Origin: a virus
Length of the DNA stretch: 29,143 bases
Direction: 5' to 3' (one strand)
Virus record (IMG/VR): IMGVR_UViG_3300023172_001929
Span: 1 to 29,143 of that record
Part shown: positions 1 through 7,191 of the stretch, one piece after another
Position numbering within the stretch: the first letter of the stretch is position 1
How the letters are laid out: each line of letters opens with the position of its first letter
Position numbers and translations under genes: made by a program
Notes under the pieces: generated by a model
The model's input: the letters and a program-made list of their open reading frames with translations, nothing else
The model's database searches: none
Told to the model about the DNA's origin: nothing

Positions 1-1
1 T

Positions 2-484
2 GCTTCATTAAATTCAGAACTTACAACAACTGCTTCTAATATTGGAACCACTGGTGTGGGTATCTTTAAAGAAAAAGTTGGTGCTGATTTACAGTTTAAG
101 AAACTAGTAGCCGGCACAAAAATGATTCTAGATGAAAACGTTGATTCTATTACAGTTAATAATACTGCTCCAGATGCGTTTATCAGAATTGACAGTGACA
201 GTGGTAGTATATATGCTAACACACATACACAAATAACTGCACAGGGTATTGCTGCTCCGGGTTCAGAAACTGGTGTTAAAGACATTGAAGTAACTGCCGT
301 AGGTAGTAGTTTAAACTTTAAAACTATTATTCCTGTTACAGAATACCTTACTACATATGATTTCGGATATATTAATCCAACATATGATAACGCAATACAA
401 CTTGCACTTCAAGCAGGAAACATTGAATTCGGAACTTTAACATTCAGCTCAGATTTGGAATTAGACTGTGGCGGTCTAACGTAG
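2..484 (+). CDS. Virion structural protein, C-terminal part (5' end outside window)
   Basis: The reading frame is open from the first complete codon at base 2 and ends with TAG at 482-484, so the N-terminus lies upstream of the window. The GTG at 56 is internal and has no ribosome-binding site, so I do not treat it as the start. The visible 160 residues are rich in Thr, Ser, Asn, Ala and short beta-strand-like stretches, with no enzyme motif. This composition and the position 10 bases before a large adhesin-like gene suggest a virion structural or tail-associated protein. The exact role is unknown; the structural call rests mainly on composition and neighbours. Confidence 0.7.
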   Translation, partial: ASLNSELTTTASNIGTTGVGIFKEKVGADLQFKKLVAGTKMILDENVDSITVNNTAPDAFIRIDSDSGSIYANTHTQITAQGIAAPGSETGVKDIEVTAVGSSLNFKTIIPVTEYLTTYDFGYINPTYDNAIQLALQAGNIEFGTLTFSSDLELDCGGLT

Positions 485-494
485 GAGGTAACTA

Positions 495-2987
495 ATGGCT
501 GTAAACTGGACAACGCCAGCAGGGGACCTTGGAATACTTGAAGAAAGAATTACTGTTAATATTCCGTTAACAGCAACCTCAGACACAACAGGTTTACAAT
601 ATAAAGTTATTGCTGGCTCTTTACCTAGAGGTCTATATGTAGAATCTAATACTGGTGTAATAAAAGGAACACCTGCCGAAGTTAGAAAATTTACAGAATC
701 AAGATTTGTAGTTAGAGCTCAAGACAGCAATGACGAAAAAGACAGAACATTTAAACTTTCAGTTGACGGTTCTGATATTCCTGAATGGGTTACAGCAGAA
801 GGTTTTCTAAATGTAGGTCCAGGCGAAGCATACTTTGTTCTTGATGATGCTCAAGTTGACTTTCAACTTGAAGCACGTGACAATGATGTTGTTGCCGGCG
901 ATACTTTAGAATACTATGTGATTCCTAATTCAGGAGAATTGCCACCAGGATTAACATTATCTAAAACAGGAAGAATATCTGGATTCACCAGTCCTATACC
1001 TGCATTAGAAAATAATACAACACCTAGCGGTGCATATGATACAGCATCTTTTGATACTGTACCGTTGGATATTGCTAAAAATAGTTCAACAGGTTTTGAT
1101 ACATATTTCTATGATAATCAAAACTATGACTACAGCGAAGCAGCAAGAACACCTAAAAGTTTATCAAGAATTTATACATTTAGTGTAGCTGTTAGCGACG
1201 GTGTAAATGCTATTAGTAGAGTGTTTAAAATTTATGTTGTAACTGAAGAATTTTTACAAGCAGATAATACTCTAGTTCAAGTAGACACAAATCTTTTCCA
1301 AGCAGATAGTTCACGTGATAGACAACCTTTATGGATTACAGATTCATACCTTGGAAAATATAGAGCAAACAATTATGTTACAATCGCGTTAGATGTTTAT
1401 GATCCTCCTTCATTAGGCGGAACTATAACACATTTCCAACTAGACACAAACCCAGACGGAAGTATAAGTCAACTTCCTCCAGGATTAGTTTTAGATAATA
1501 ACACAGGAGACATTGCTGGAAAGGTACCTTATCAAGCTGCTGTAACAAAGACCTATCAATTTACAATGCAGGCTGTAAACTTCCCTGCGATTCTTGCTGA
1601 AACAACTTATACACTTGTAGGAGATTGGTCTTCTACAGTAATTTATAGAACTAACGAAGCTGTTAGATATGACGGATTTATATATGTTGCTCTAAAAGAT
1701 AATCAATTTGTTGTGCCTACAGAAGATCCAGACACATGGGAATTAGGTGTTAGCACAGCAGAAAAAACATTTACAGTTGATATTATCGGAGAAATCGAAA
1801 GTGCTATCGAATGGATTACTCCGAGTGACAGAGGAACTATTAAACCTAATCAACCTAGTAGATTGTACGTAGAAGCAAAAGCATTGCTCTATGGTGGAAG
1901 AATTAATTATAGTTTAGAGTCTGGAACATTGCCTCCGGGATTAAGTTTCTTACCTAACGGAAACATAGAAGGCAAAGTAAAACAATTTGCTGACGATACT
2001 AGTTTAGGACTTACACGTTATTATGATCTAGTTAGTGGTGAAAAAACTTTTTCAACTACATTTGATAATCGTTCAACTAGTTTTGATAAAACTTTTAGAT
2101 TCTCAATTAAAGCACAAGACGGTGCTAACTTTGCAGAATCTATTAGAGAGTTTTCAATTACAGTTGTATCAGATACAGAATTAACTTTTGCTAACCTATA
2201 TGTTAAACCTTTACAAGTTAAATCTAAAAGATTAGATTGGTTTAATTTTATTACAGACGCAACTATATTTGCTCCAGCAGATATTTACAGATACGGTGAT
2301 GGTAACTTTGGCACACAGGCTGAAATGAAAATGCTAGTGTTTGCCGGTATAGAAAGCGTAGAAGCAGTAAGTTATGTTCAAGCTATAAGCAGAAATCATT
2401 ACAGAAAACGTTTTACTTTTGGTAATCTTAAAAAAGCCAAAGGAAAAGATCCAGACACTCAAGAAACAATTTACGAAGTAATATATGTAGAACTTGTAGA
2501 CAATTTAGAGAAAAACGGAAAAACAATAAGTCATACAGTTGAATTGGCTGATGATATAAACAGCAAAGTATTAGTTAGCTATGCTGGAATTAGAATTGAC
2601 AGCGATATTCCGCTTGTAAGTGATAGCGATGTACAAAGAGTTTTTCCAAATTCTGTTAAGAATATGAGAAGCAGAATTAAAGAGCTAGGTGTAAGAGATC
2701 GCGAATTTTTACCATTATGGATGCGCAGTATTCAAGATGATGCACAGTCTGAAACAGGTTATGTAAAAGCATTAGTGCTATGCTACTGTAAACCTGATAG
2801 AGGAGATAGTGTATTAGCAAGAATAAAACAAAGCAATTATGACTTTAAAACACTAGATTTTACAGCAGATCGATATATAATTGATATAATTAATGGTAAT
2901 ATACAGGATACATACCTTAAATTTCCGCAGGAAACGATTGTAAATCACCGAAATTCCAGCGGAGTTACTCAGGATATAACTGCGTAA
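495..2987 (+). CDS. Large virion structural/adhesin protein with Ig-like (He_PIG) repeats
   Basis: An 830-residue protein starting at ATG 495 behind a strong SD (GTAGGAGG). Four copies of the putative Ig-domain signature LPxGLxxxxxxGxIxG are visible, at about residues 43-60, 149-164, 327-344 and 479-495 (for example LPPGLTLSKTGRISG). Residues about 378-416 have the spaced aromatic pattern of a type-3 chitin/carbohydrate-binding module (W..... Y....AVRYDGFIYVA ... DTWEL). The last 250 residues are a different, Ig-free domain. Proteins of this build in T4-like marine phages are large virion structural proteins, often proposed as tail or baseplate decorations that contact the cell surface. I infer a role in host attachment or tail structure. 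It sits between two other structural genes. Confidence 0.85.
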   Translation: MAVNWTTPAGDLGILEERITVNIPLTATSDTTGLQYKVIAGSLPRGLYVESNTGVIKGTPAEVRKFTESRFVVRAQDSNDEKDRTFKLSVDGSDIPEWVTAEGFLNVGPGEAYFVLDDAQVDFQLEARDNDVVAGDTLEYYVIPNSGELPPGLTLSKTGRISGFTSPIPALENNTTPSGAYDTASFDTVPLDIAKNSSTGFDTYFYDNQNYDYSEAARTPKSLSRIYTFSVAVSDGVNAISRVFKIYVVTEEFLQADNTLVQVDTNLFQADSSRDRQPLWITDSYLGKYRANNYVTIALDVYDPPSLGGTITHFQLDTNPDGSISQLPPGLVLDNNTGDIAGKVPYQAAVTKTYQFTMQAVNFPAILAETTYTLVGDWSSTVIYRTNEAVRYDGFIYVALKDNQFVVPTEDPDTWELGVSTAEKTFTVDIIGEIESAIEWITPSDRGTIKPNQPSRLYVEAKALLYGGRINYSLESGTLPPGLSFLPNGNIEGKVKQFADDTSLGLTRYYDLVSGEKTFSTTFDNRSTSFDKTFRFSIKAQDGANFAESIREFSITVVSDTELTFANLYVKPLQVKSKRLDWFNFITDATIFAPADIYRYGDGNFGTQAEMKMLVFAGIESVEAVSYVQAISRNHYRKRFTFGNLKKAKGKDPDTQETIYEVIYVELVDNLEKNGKTISHTVELADDINSKVLVSYAGIRIDSDIPLVSDSDVQRVFPNSVKNMRSRIKELGVRDREFLPLWMRSIQDDAQSETGYVKALVLCYCKPDRGDSVLARIKQSNYDFKTLDFTADRYIIDIINGNIQDTYLKFPQETIVNHRNSSGVTQDITA

Positions 2988-2997
2988 AACGAAGATA

Positions 2998-3005
2998 GAT
3001 AAATA
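2998..3005 (+). promoter_or_regulatory. Candidate T4-type late promoter box (GATAAATA)
   Basis: GATAAATA differs by one base from the T4 late promoter consensus TATAAATA. It lies in the 46-base gap before the gene at 3034, which has its own SD (GGAGAT at 3021-3026). The predicted start of transcription falls about 6 bases downstream of the box. The same type of box recurs before other late-looking genes in this window, which raises my confidence. Confidence 0.55.
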
Positions 3006-3033
3006 ATGTATAACAATATCGGAGATTAAAAAC

Positions 3034-3621
3034 GTGGCAAGTACAATAAATTATTTAAGTATCAATGAAAACTTCCCAGTTGCCGGTGCGGACAACGATA
3101 CACAAGTTTTCAGAGATAACTTTGACACTATTAAGACTAGTCTTAGCAGTGCTAAAACTGAAATTACAGATCTACAAGATAACACAGCAAAGTTAAATTT
3201 AGACAACGACTTTGAACTTAATAAAATTCAAAGAGCGTTAATGCAGAATATTAGAATGCAAAAATTTAACGGCGGAACTATTTCTGCAAGTCCTACTACT
3301 ATTGATTACGAAAACGGTTCATATCAAATCTTCAGTGTTGCTGCCAACGTCACTGTTGACTTTTTGAACTTCCCAGGAGATCCTGTATTTACTGGTGAAG
3401 TGACTCCGATTGGAATGGGTAAAGTTACTTTAGAACTTTACAATTCAGGCTCAGAAAATCATACAATTACATTTATTACTTCCGGTGGTACCGTTATTAA
3501 AAAAGATCCAGACTTTCCTGGACTAGTTACACTTTCATCAACAACTGATCCAGTTTTTGTTGAAGTTTGGAGACATAGTGCAGACACGATCTTTATGCGT
3601 TATCTCGGACAGTATAGCTAA
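3034..3621 (+). CDS. Virion structural protein (tail-fibre-like N-terminus)
   Basis: A 195-residue protein starting with GTG at 3034, preceded by SD GGAGAT and a late promoter box. The N-terminus (INENFPVAGADNDTQVFRDN) followed by a short heptad-like stretch (about residues 28-60, ITDLQDNTAKLNLDN) is a pattern I associate with small structural proteins next to tail genes in marine T4-like phages. The C-terminal half is beta-rich, with alternating hydrophobic strands and no catalytic motif. It probably forms part of the virion exterior. The stop overlaps the next start by one base (TAATG), so the two are likely co-translated. Confidence 0.72.
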   Translation: MASTINYLSINENFPVAGADNDTQVFRDNFDTIKTSLSSAKTEITDLQDNTAKLNLDNDFELNKIQRALMQNIRMQKFNGGTISASPTTIDYENGSYQIFSVAANVTVDFLNFPGDPVFTGEVTPIGMGKVTLELYNSGSENHTITFITSGGTVIKKDPDFPGLVTLSSTTDPVFVEVWRHSADTIFMRYLGQYS

Positions 3622-3860
3622 TGTTTCACCCATTCTCCGAACCAGTTGAACAACTCTCAGACACTGAGTTACAGGAGCGTATTAGTGAACTCAACAGAAA
3701 GTATTTTGCCGCTCAACGTTTAGGTAAAAATAATATGTTGACACAAATCCAAACATTTGTTACAATATATAGAGATGAAGTTCGTAGACGTGCTTTACAA
3801 GACAAATTGAAAACAAATGATCAAGACAAGGATTTGGATCAACTTATAAATGTGGACTAA
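3621..3860 (+). CDS. Small conserved-type phage protein, unknown function
   Basis: A 79-residue, strongly charged and mostly alpha-helical protein. The start ATG at 3621 shares one base with the stop of the structural gene upstream, and its end overlaps the next gene by 11 bases, so it is part of the same operon. There are no cysteines, transmembrane segments or recognisable catalytic residues. The helical pattern (ELQERISELNRKYFAAQRLG) and the acidic tail suggest a small binding or assembly protein. I do not know its function. Confidence 0.75.
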   Translation: MFHPFSEPVEQLSDTELQERISELNRKYFAAQRLGKNNMLTQIQTFVTIYRDEVRRRALQDKLKTNDQDKDLDQLINVD

Positions 3861-4311
3861 TACAGAAAATCAATTAATCAAAGGTATACTAAAACACGGT
3901 CCTGATATACTGGAACATTGTGTTACCTCTGCTGATTTAACAAAATACAATCAAAGAATAGATTCCGAATTTCTTAACTATCCAAAAGTAAAATCCGATA
4001 TTAACAAAGACAACTGGTTTATGCCAGACTCTTATAGAAATATGGAAATTGAAAAATGGATTAAAGAAATTTGTCCAAAAGATAATCTAGACAGAGTAGA
4101 ACTAGAACTAGAACTGTATAAAAAGAATGATTTAATTTCATTACTAAAACAAATGAAATATATAGTAGATACATTAAGAAAGAATAATGTTTTATGGGGT
4201 ATTGGTAGAGGAAGTAGTGTTGCAAGTTATGTACTCTATTTGATAGGGGTCCATAGGGTGGACAGTGTTAAATACAATATACCAATAACAGAATTCTTTA
4301 AAGGAGAATAA
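3850..4311 (+). CDS. DNA polymerase III alpha-like (C-family) fragment, no catalytic Asp
   Basis: A 153-residue protein whose residues 112-152 read like the stretch of bacterial DnaE/PolC palm that precedes the catalytic aspartates: GIGRGSSVASYVLYLIG followed by a (V/L)DxxxYxIxxxxFF pattern, matching the cellular GPGRGSxxGSxVxYxLxITDxDP...F(L)NP segment. In cellular enzymes the catalytic Asp pair follows soon after this point. Here the protein stops, so it cannot be a polymerase by itself. The first 110 residues are helical and unfamiliar to me. It overlaps the upstream gene by 11 bases. The phage encodes its own B-family polymerase (25211-27877), so this fragment probably has another job such as nucleotide or partner binding. 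Family resemblance moderately sure; function unknown. Confidence 0.65.
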   Translation: MWTNTENQLIKGILKHGPDILEHCVTSADLTKYNQRIDSEFLNYPKVKSDINKDNWFMPDSYRNMEIEKWIKEICPKDNLDRVELELELYKKNDLISLLKQMKYIVDTLRKNNVLWGIGRGSSVASYVLYLIGVHRVDSVKYNIPITEFFKGE

Positions 4312-4312
4312 T

Positions 4313-4543
4313 ATGGCTAGAACAATCAGAAGTATGCGTGGTAAAGAGATTGATATGGAAAAACTCAATCTTAAAAATGAGTTGTTACCAGCAGTCGGAA
4401 ATGCAAAAGTAAATGCTCGTGGTGACGAAATTGGCAAGGGTGGTAAAATTATTCGCACTCGCGAAGAAGTATTACAAGACTATTACAAAAAGAATCCAAG
4501 AGCAGTAAAAGAAGAAATCGTTCAACGCGGCAACAAACAGTAA
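4313..4543 (+). CDS. Small basic phage protein, unknown function
   Basis: A 76-residue protein with SD AAAGGAG about 8 bases before ATG 4313, one base after the preceding stop. It is lysine/arginine rich (MARTIRSMRGKEIDMEKLNL; GKGGKIIRTREEVLQDYY), without cysteines or membrane segments. It lies between the DnaE-like fragment and the co-chaperonin gene in one rightward operon. The basic character would fit a nucleic-acid or assembly-linked protein, but I do not recognise a family. Confidence 0.72.
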   Translation: MARTIRSMRGKEIDMEKLNLKNELLPAVGNAKVNARGDEIGKGGKIIRTREEVLQDYYKKNPRAVKEEIVQRGNKQ

Positions 4544-4552
4544 AGGTGCAAA

Positions 4553-4942
4553 ATGATTAAAGGAAAAGTACGACCTATCCATGGTGATGTTATCGTAACC
4601 GATATGCACTTCGGAGAAATGAGAACTAAAAGCGGTTTATATATTCCGTCGGATGATGCCAAGGCACACGGAGTTAAACCTCGTTGGGCCAAAGTATATG
4701 CCAAAGGTCCAGAAAATACCGATCCTTATGAGGTTGGCGATTGGGTTCTAATTGAGCACGGTCGTTGGACCCGAAAAGTTAAAATAGAGAACGAACTAGG
4801 CGAACATATCGAAATACAAAAAGTTGAAGTAGAATCAATTCTTGCTTGGCAAGATGTTCAGCCTGATACTAACTACATATCAAAAGAGTTCAACGACGGT
4901 GCTACAGCAACGTTTGACGCCGGTATGTTTGGCGCACAATAG
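4553..4942 (+). CDS. 31: Co-chaperonin, GroES/gp31-like
   Basis: A 129-residue protein starting with a GroES-type beta-barrel: VRPIHGDVIV (cf. the GroES opening IRPLHDRVIV), then a mobile-loop region with SGLYIP (cf. SAGGIV), then VYAKGP, a conserved YEVGDWVLIEHG (cf. VGDIVIFNDG), and VESILAW at the end of the barrel (cf. ESDILAIV). Residues after about 100 (DVQPDTNYISKEF onward) extend past the cellular length of about 97. T4 gp31 replaces host GroES so that GroEL can fold the major capsid protein gp23; the same role is likely here. SD is AAAGGTG. The gene ends five bases from a convergent leftward gene. Confidence 0.85.
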   Translation: MIKGKVRPIHGDVIVTDMHFGEMRTKSGLYIPSDDAKAHGVKPRWAKVYAKGPENTDPYEVGDWVLIEHGRWTRKVKIENELGEHIEIQKVEVESILAWQDVQPDTNYISKEFNDGATATFDAGMFGAQ

Positions 4943-4947
4943 TTACA

Positions 4948-5136
4948 TCAATAACACAATTCTTTTTCAGGGCACAATCTAAATGTTAGTGCCTTTCTCG
5001 GTCCACGTGTGGTATTAATAGAGACCTCCCCCGATTTTGGATGAAACTCGATTTTAGTAATTCGAGCTTTATCGTTATGCTTTCCTACTAGGATTTCTTG
5101 TCCAACTTCTAAGTTTAATGAAATATTCTTGATCAT
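4948..5136 (-). CDS. Small leftward protein, unknown function
   Basis: A 62-residue protein read leftward. An ATG further upstream at 5193 is in frame, but the ATG at 5136 has a clear SD (AGGAGA, 6 bases upstream on the minus strand), so I chose 5136. The protein is a short beta-rich sequence (LEVGQEILVGKHNDKARITK, then a GEVSINTTRGPRKALTFRL segment), resembling a small barrel-like domain with an SH3-like rhythm, but I cannot name a family. It is the only gene on this strand between the structural and early blocks and is divergent from the MazG operon. A 16-base palindrome lies in its leader. Confidence 0.65.
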   Translation of the reverse strand: MIKNISLNLEVGQEILVGKHNDKARITKIEFHPKSGEVSINTTRGPRKALTFRLCPEKELCY

Positions 5137-5151
5137 GGGATTCTCCTTTGC

Positions 5152-5167
5152 TACAACGATTGTTGTA
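5152..5167. promoter_or_regulatory. Palindrome TACAACgattGTTGTA between divergent genes (possible operator)
   Basis: A perfect inverted repeat with 6-base arms (5152-5157 and 5162-5167) around a 4-base centre. It lies just upstream of the SD of the leftward gene and 20 bases from the -35 box of the rightward promoter. It could be a dimeric repressor site or a small mRNA hairpin in the leader of the leftward gene. No binding protein is identified. Confidence 0.4.
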
Positions 5168-5186
5168 AAAATATTTACCAGAACTG

Positions 5187-5215
5187 TTGACAAGCATTAA
5201 CAGATAGTATAAAAT
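5187..5215 (+). promoter_or_regulatory. Sigma70-type promoter for the MazG operon
   Basis: TTGACA at 5187-5192 (perfect -35), a 17-base spacer, and TAAAAT at 5210-5215 (one mismatch from TATAAT). Transcription would start near 5222, giving a short leader that contains the SD AAGGAG at 5231-5236 and the TTG start at 5245. This is the form of a host-RNA-polymerase early promoter and would drive the rightward block at 5245-9100. Confidence 0.75.
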
Positions 5216-5244
5216 ATATAAACACAGTAAAAGGAGTACAAACA

Positions 5245-5661
5245 TTGTCAGTAGATTTAAACAAATATAAAGACTTTGTAGAACAAGTTACATCTGAAGA
5301 ATCAAACGATAATAATCGCTTATACGGTCGTATGGGCTATTTAAATGGAGAATCGCATGGATGCCCGGTTAATATTGCACTACTTGTTACAGGCGGTATT
5401 GGACTTTCGTCTGAAACTGGAGAGCTTAATGAAATTATTAAAAAAGTCCTTTTTCAAGGAAAGCCTTGGGACGAGGACACCAAATTCCATCTTAAAAGAG
5501 AACTTGGTGATATTATGTGGTATTGGGTTAATACTTGTCGCTCTCTCGGTTTAGATCCAAACGAAGTAATTGAAGAGAATGTACATAAACTCGAGAGTAG
5601 ATACCCCGGCGGAAAATTTGACGTTCATTACAGTGAAAACAGAAAAGAAGGCGATCTTTAA
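5245..5661 (+). CDS. mazG: MazG-like NTP pyrophosphohydrolase
   Basis: A 138-residue protein of the all-alpha NTP pyrophosphatase (MazG) family. The metal-binding pattern is present: ExxE at E57/E60 (SSETGELNE) and ExxD at E86/D89 (KRELGDIMWYW), followed by a typical closing helix VIEENVHKLESRYP. Family members hydrolyse nucleoside triphosphates to monophosphates plus pyrophosphate; phage versions have been proposed to adjust nucleotide or alarmone pools. The start is TTG at 5245, chosen because SD AAGGAG sits 8 bases upstream and no ATG is suitably placed. It is the first gene after a strong sigma70-type promoter. Its end overlaps the next gene. Confidence 0.87.
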   Translation: MSVDLNKYKDFVEQVTSEESNDNNRLYGRMGYLNGESHGCPVNIALLVTGGIGLSSETGELNEIIKKVLFQGKPWDEDTKFHLKRELGDIMWYWVNTCRSLGLDPNEVIEENVHKLESRYPGGKFDVHYSENRKEGDL

Positions 5662-6037
5662 GAAGCCGGATAATGTAGCAGATCATCCTAATGCAATGCC
5701 TTATCCTACTAACGTAGGTGCTCCGGCATTCACGATTCCTGACGTATTAGGTAATAAAAAAGATCGAGGATCAACTGCTACACATCATTTACAAACTAGA
5801 TTCGACGAACTAAAAAAGAAATATTTCGAATTAGTTTCTCTTGCAGAAGATACAGAACTAGTGTATAATGCAAAGTATAATTTCATTCCGATTATAGGAA
5901 AGGTATATTATTTGTATTACGGTGCCGACGGAAAGCCATTCTTATCTTTAATAGAACCAGAAGATTGGCCAGCATACAAAACAAACTTTATTGGAAGTTT
6001 TCGTTATAGTGCAGACTGTGTGTGGGAAAGACAATGA
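5633..6037 (+). CDS. DUF2452-family protein
   Basis: With GTG 5633 as start the product has 134 residues. It shows features I recall for DUF2452: KPDNVADHPNAMPYPTNVGA near the N-terminus, a central helix (RFDELKKKYFELVSLAEDTE), then IPIIGKVYYLYYGADGKPF and a short LSLIEPEDWP motif. An in-frame ATG at 5570 would overlap MazG by 92 bases and add residues without a family match, so I prefer the GTG, which overlaps by 29 bases; the SD is weak for either. The biochemical role of this family is unknown to me. It is co-transcribed with MazG and the HNH-like nuclease. Confidence 0.72.
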   Translation: MKTEKKAIFKKPDNVADHPNAMPYPTNVGAPAFTIPDVLGNKKDRGSTATHHLQTRFDELKKKYFELVSLAEDTELVYNAKYNFIPIIGKVYYLYYGADGKPFLSLIEPEDWPAYKTNFIGSFRYSADCVWERQ

Positions 6038-6681
6038 GTGTAACTAAGCATTATCTTGAAATATATCAAGACCTTGAAGTACATTGTGATAACTGTGTAG
6101 GTGTTAAAGTAGGATCTAATCAACCAGCAGCGAGAGCAATGAATCTACGAAACATGGGATATGCTTTTGAAAAATACGGAAACAAATACGAAACAAGATT
6201 GTATTGCGATACCTGTAAAAAGAAAACTCCACACAGAAAACTATTGAACAAAGAACCTGTAAATCAATCTGCTCAACGTTTTAACTTTAGTTCTACATTT
6301 AGAAAACGTATATTAAAAGTTTTAGATTGTTATGATCCGATAGAAAGACGTCAACTAAATCCTTCGCAGTTAGAAGTTGATCATAGAGAACCTTTTTTAA
6401 GATTTAAAGTTAACGGTAATGAAATCATCAACGAAGCAACAATATCAGACGATGAGATAGCATCAAAGTATATGCTTCTTAACAGAAGTAACAATCTTTT
6501 AAAATCACGTAATTGTGAAAAGTGTGAAAGAACAGGCATTCGACAGCCTAGCAAAGATGGAATAGAATATTTTTATAGCGGTAAAGAAACATACGAAAAT
6601 AGTTGTATTGGTTGCTTTTGGTATGATCCAGAAACATGGAGATATAATTTAAATGAAAAATTGGGAGAACTGAATGGATGA
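6034..6681 (+). CDS. HNH-type endonuclease, restriction-enzyme-like
   Basis: A 215-residue protein with the look of a beta-beta-alpha-metal (HNH) nuclease: a first Zn-binding pair CDNC near residue 20 and CDTC near residue 65, then LEVDHREPFLRF (the DH pair as core), a following YMLLNRSNNLLKSRNCEKC helix region (second half of the fold), and CIGCFWYDPETWR near the end. The architecture reminds me of HNH-type type II restriction enzymes more than of homing endonucleases, but I cannot name one. Start is ATG 6034, overlapping the upstream stop as ATGA; an in-frame GTG at 6022 is less likely. No methyltransferase gene lies beside it. It may degrade host or competitor DNA. Confidence 0.68.
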   Translation: MSVTKHYLEIYQDLEVHCDNCVGVKVGSNQPAARAMNLRNMGYAFEKYGNKYETRLYCDTCKKKTPHRKLLNKEPVNQSAQRFNFSSTFRKRILKVLDCYDPIERRQLNPSQLEVDHREPFLRFKVNGNEIINEATISDDEIASKYMLLNRSNNLLKSRNCEKCERTGIRQPSKDGIEYFYSGKETYENSCIGCFWYDPETWRYNLNEKLGELNG

Positions 6682-6784
6682 CAGAATATGTGTTATATGT
6701 AAAAAAATTTTTAACCCTAGTTGTGATTGGGGTCCTTGCAAACTAGCAAATACCCTTGCTCAAAAAAGAATGGAACGTAAATGA
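6674..6784 (+). CDS. 36-residue Cys-containing miniprotein (zinc-ribbon-like)
   Basis: A short gene bridging the HNH nuclease (8-base overlap) and the cytidylyltransferase (ATGA overlap at 6781-6784). The product MDDRICVICKKIFNPSCDWG continues to a 36-residue end; it has CxxC at C6/C9 and a second pair C17/C22, the spacing of a small zinc knuckle. SD-like GGGAGAA lies upstream. The exact fit at both ends and four regularly placed cysteines argue for a real gene. Function unknown; it may be a small nucleic-acid-binding or partner-binding protein. Confidence 0.65.
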   Translation: MDDRICVICKKIFNPSCDWGPCKLANTLAQKRMERK

Positions 6785-7191
6785 GAATAGGATTCACAGC
6801 ATCTTCTTTTGATCTTTTTCATAGTGGACACGTTGCTATGCTTAAAGAGGCAAGAGCAAACTGTGATTATATGATAGTTGGATTACAAACAGATCCTACC
6901 ATTGACCGTCCAGAAAAGAATAAGCCTGTCCAAAGTGTTTTTGAAAGATATGTTCAATTGGAAGGTTGCAAGTACATTGACGAAATTATACCTTACGCCA
7001 CAGAACAAGACCTAATAGATATATTTTTAACCTATAAAATTGATGTTCGATTTATTGGTGAAGAATATAAAACCAAAGATTTTACCGGAAAACAATTATG
7101 TCTTGACAAGGGCATAGAAATATACTATAATAGTAGACAACATTCGTTCAGTACGAGCGGTTTACGTAAAAGGATAAGTGAGGCAAAATGA
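6781..7191 (+). CDS. Cytidylyltransferase (glycerol-3-phosphate/TagD-like)
   Basis: A 136-residue nucleotidyltransferase of the HxGH superfamily. The first motif reads GFTASSFDLFHSGHVAMLKE (HSGH at residues 14-17) and the closing motif is HSFSTSGLRKRI, the equivalent of RTxGISTT. The length (about 130) and the FDLxHxGH form match CTP:glycerol-3-phosphate cytidylyltransferases such as TagD. The enzyme would transfer CMP to a phosphorylated alcohol or sugar, making a CDP-activated precursor; the true substrate cannot be read from sequence. Start and stop both overlap neighbours (ATGA), so it is translationally coupled with the miniprotein and gp44. Confidence 0.85.
   Translation: MRIGFTASSFDLFHSGHVAMLKEARANCDYMIVGLQTDPTIDRPEKNKPVQSVFERYVQLEGCKYIDEIIPYATEQDLIDIFLTYKIDVRFIGEEYKTKDFTGKQLCLDKGIEIYYNSRQHSFSTSGLRKRISEAK

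Noticed and set aside
4249-4263. GTCCA/TGGAC inverted repeat inside the DnaE-like gene
   Set aside because: Short 5-base arms inside coding sequence, no T-run and no nearby start; most likely due to codon content.
5345-5554. 69-codon rightward ORF inside mazG
   Set aside because: It lies completely within the MazG frame that carries the catalytic motifs and has no SD worth noting.
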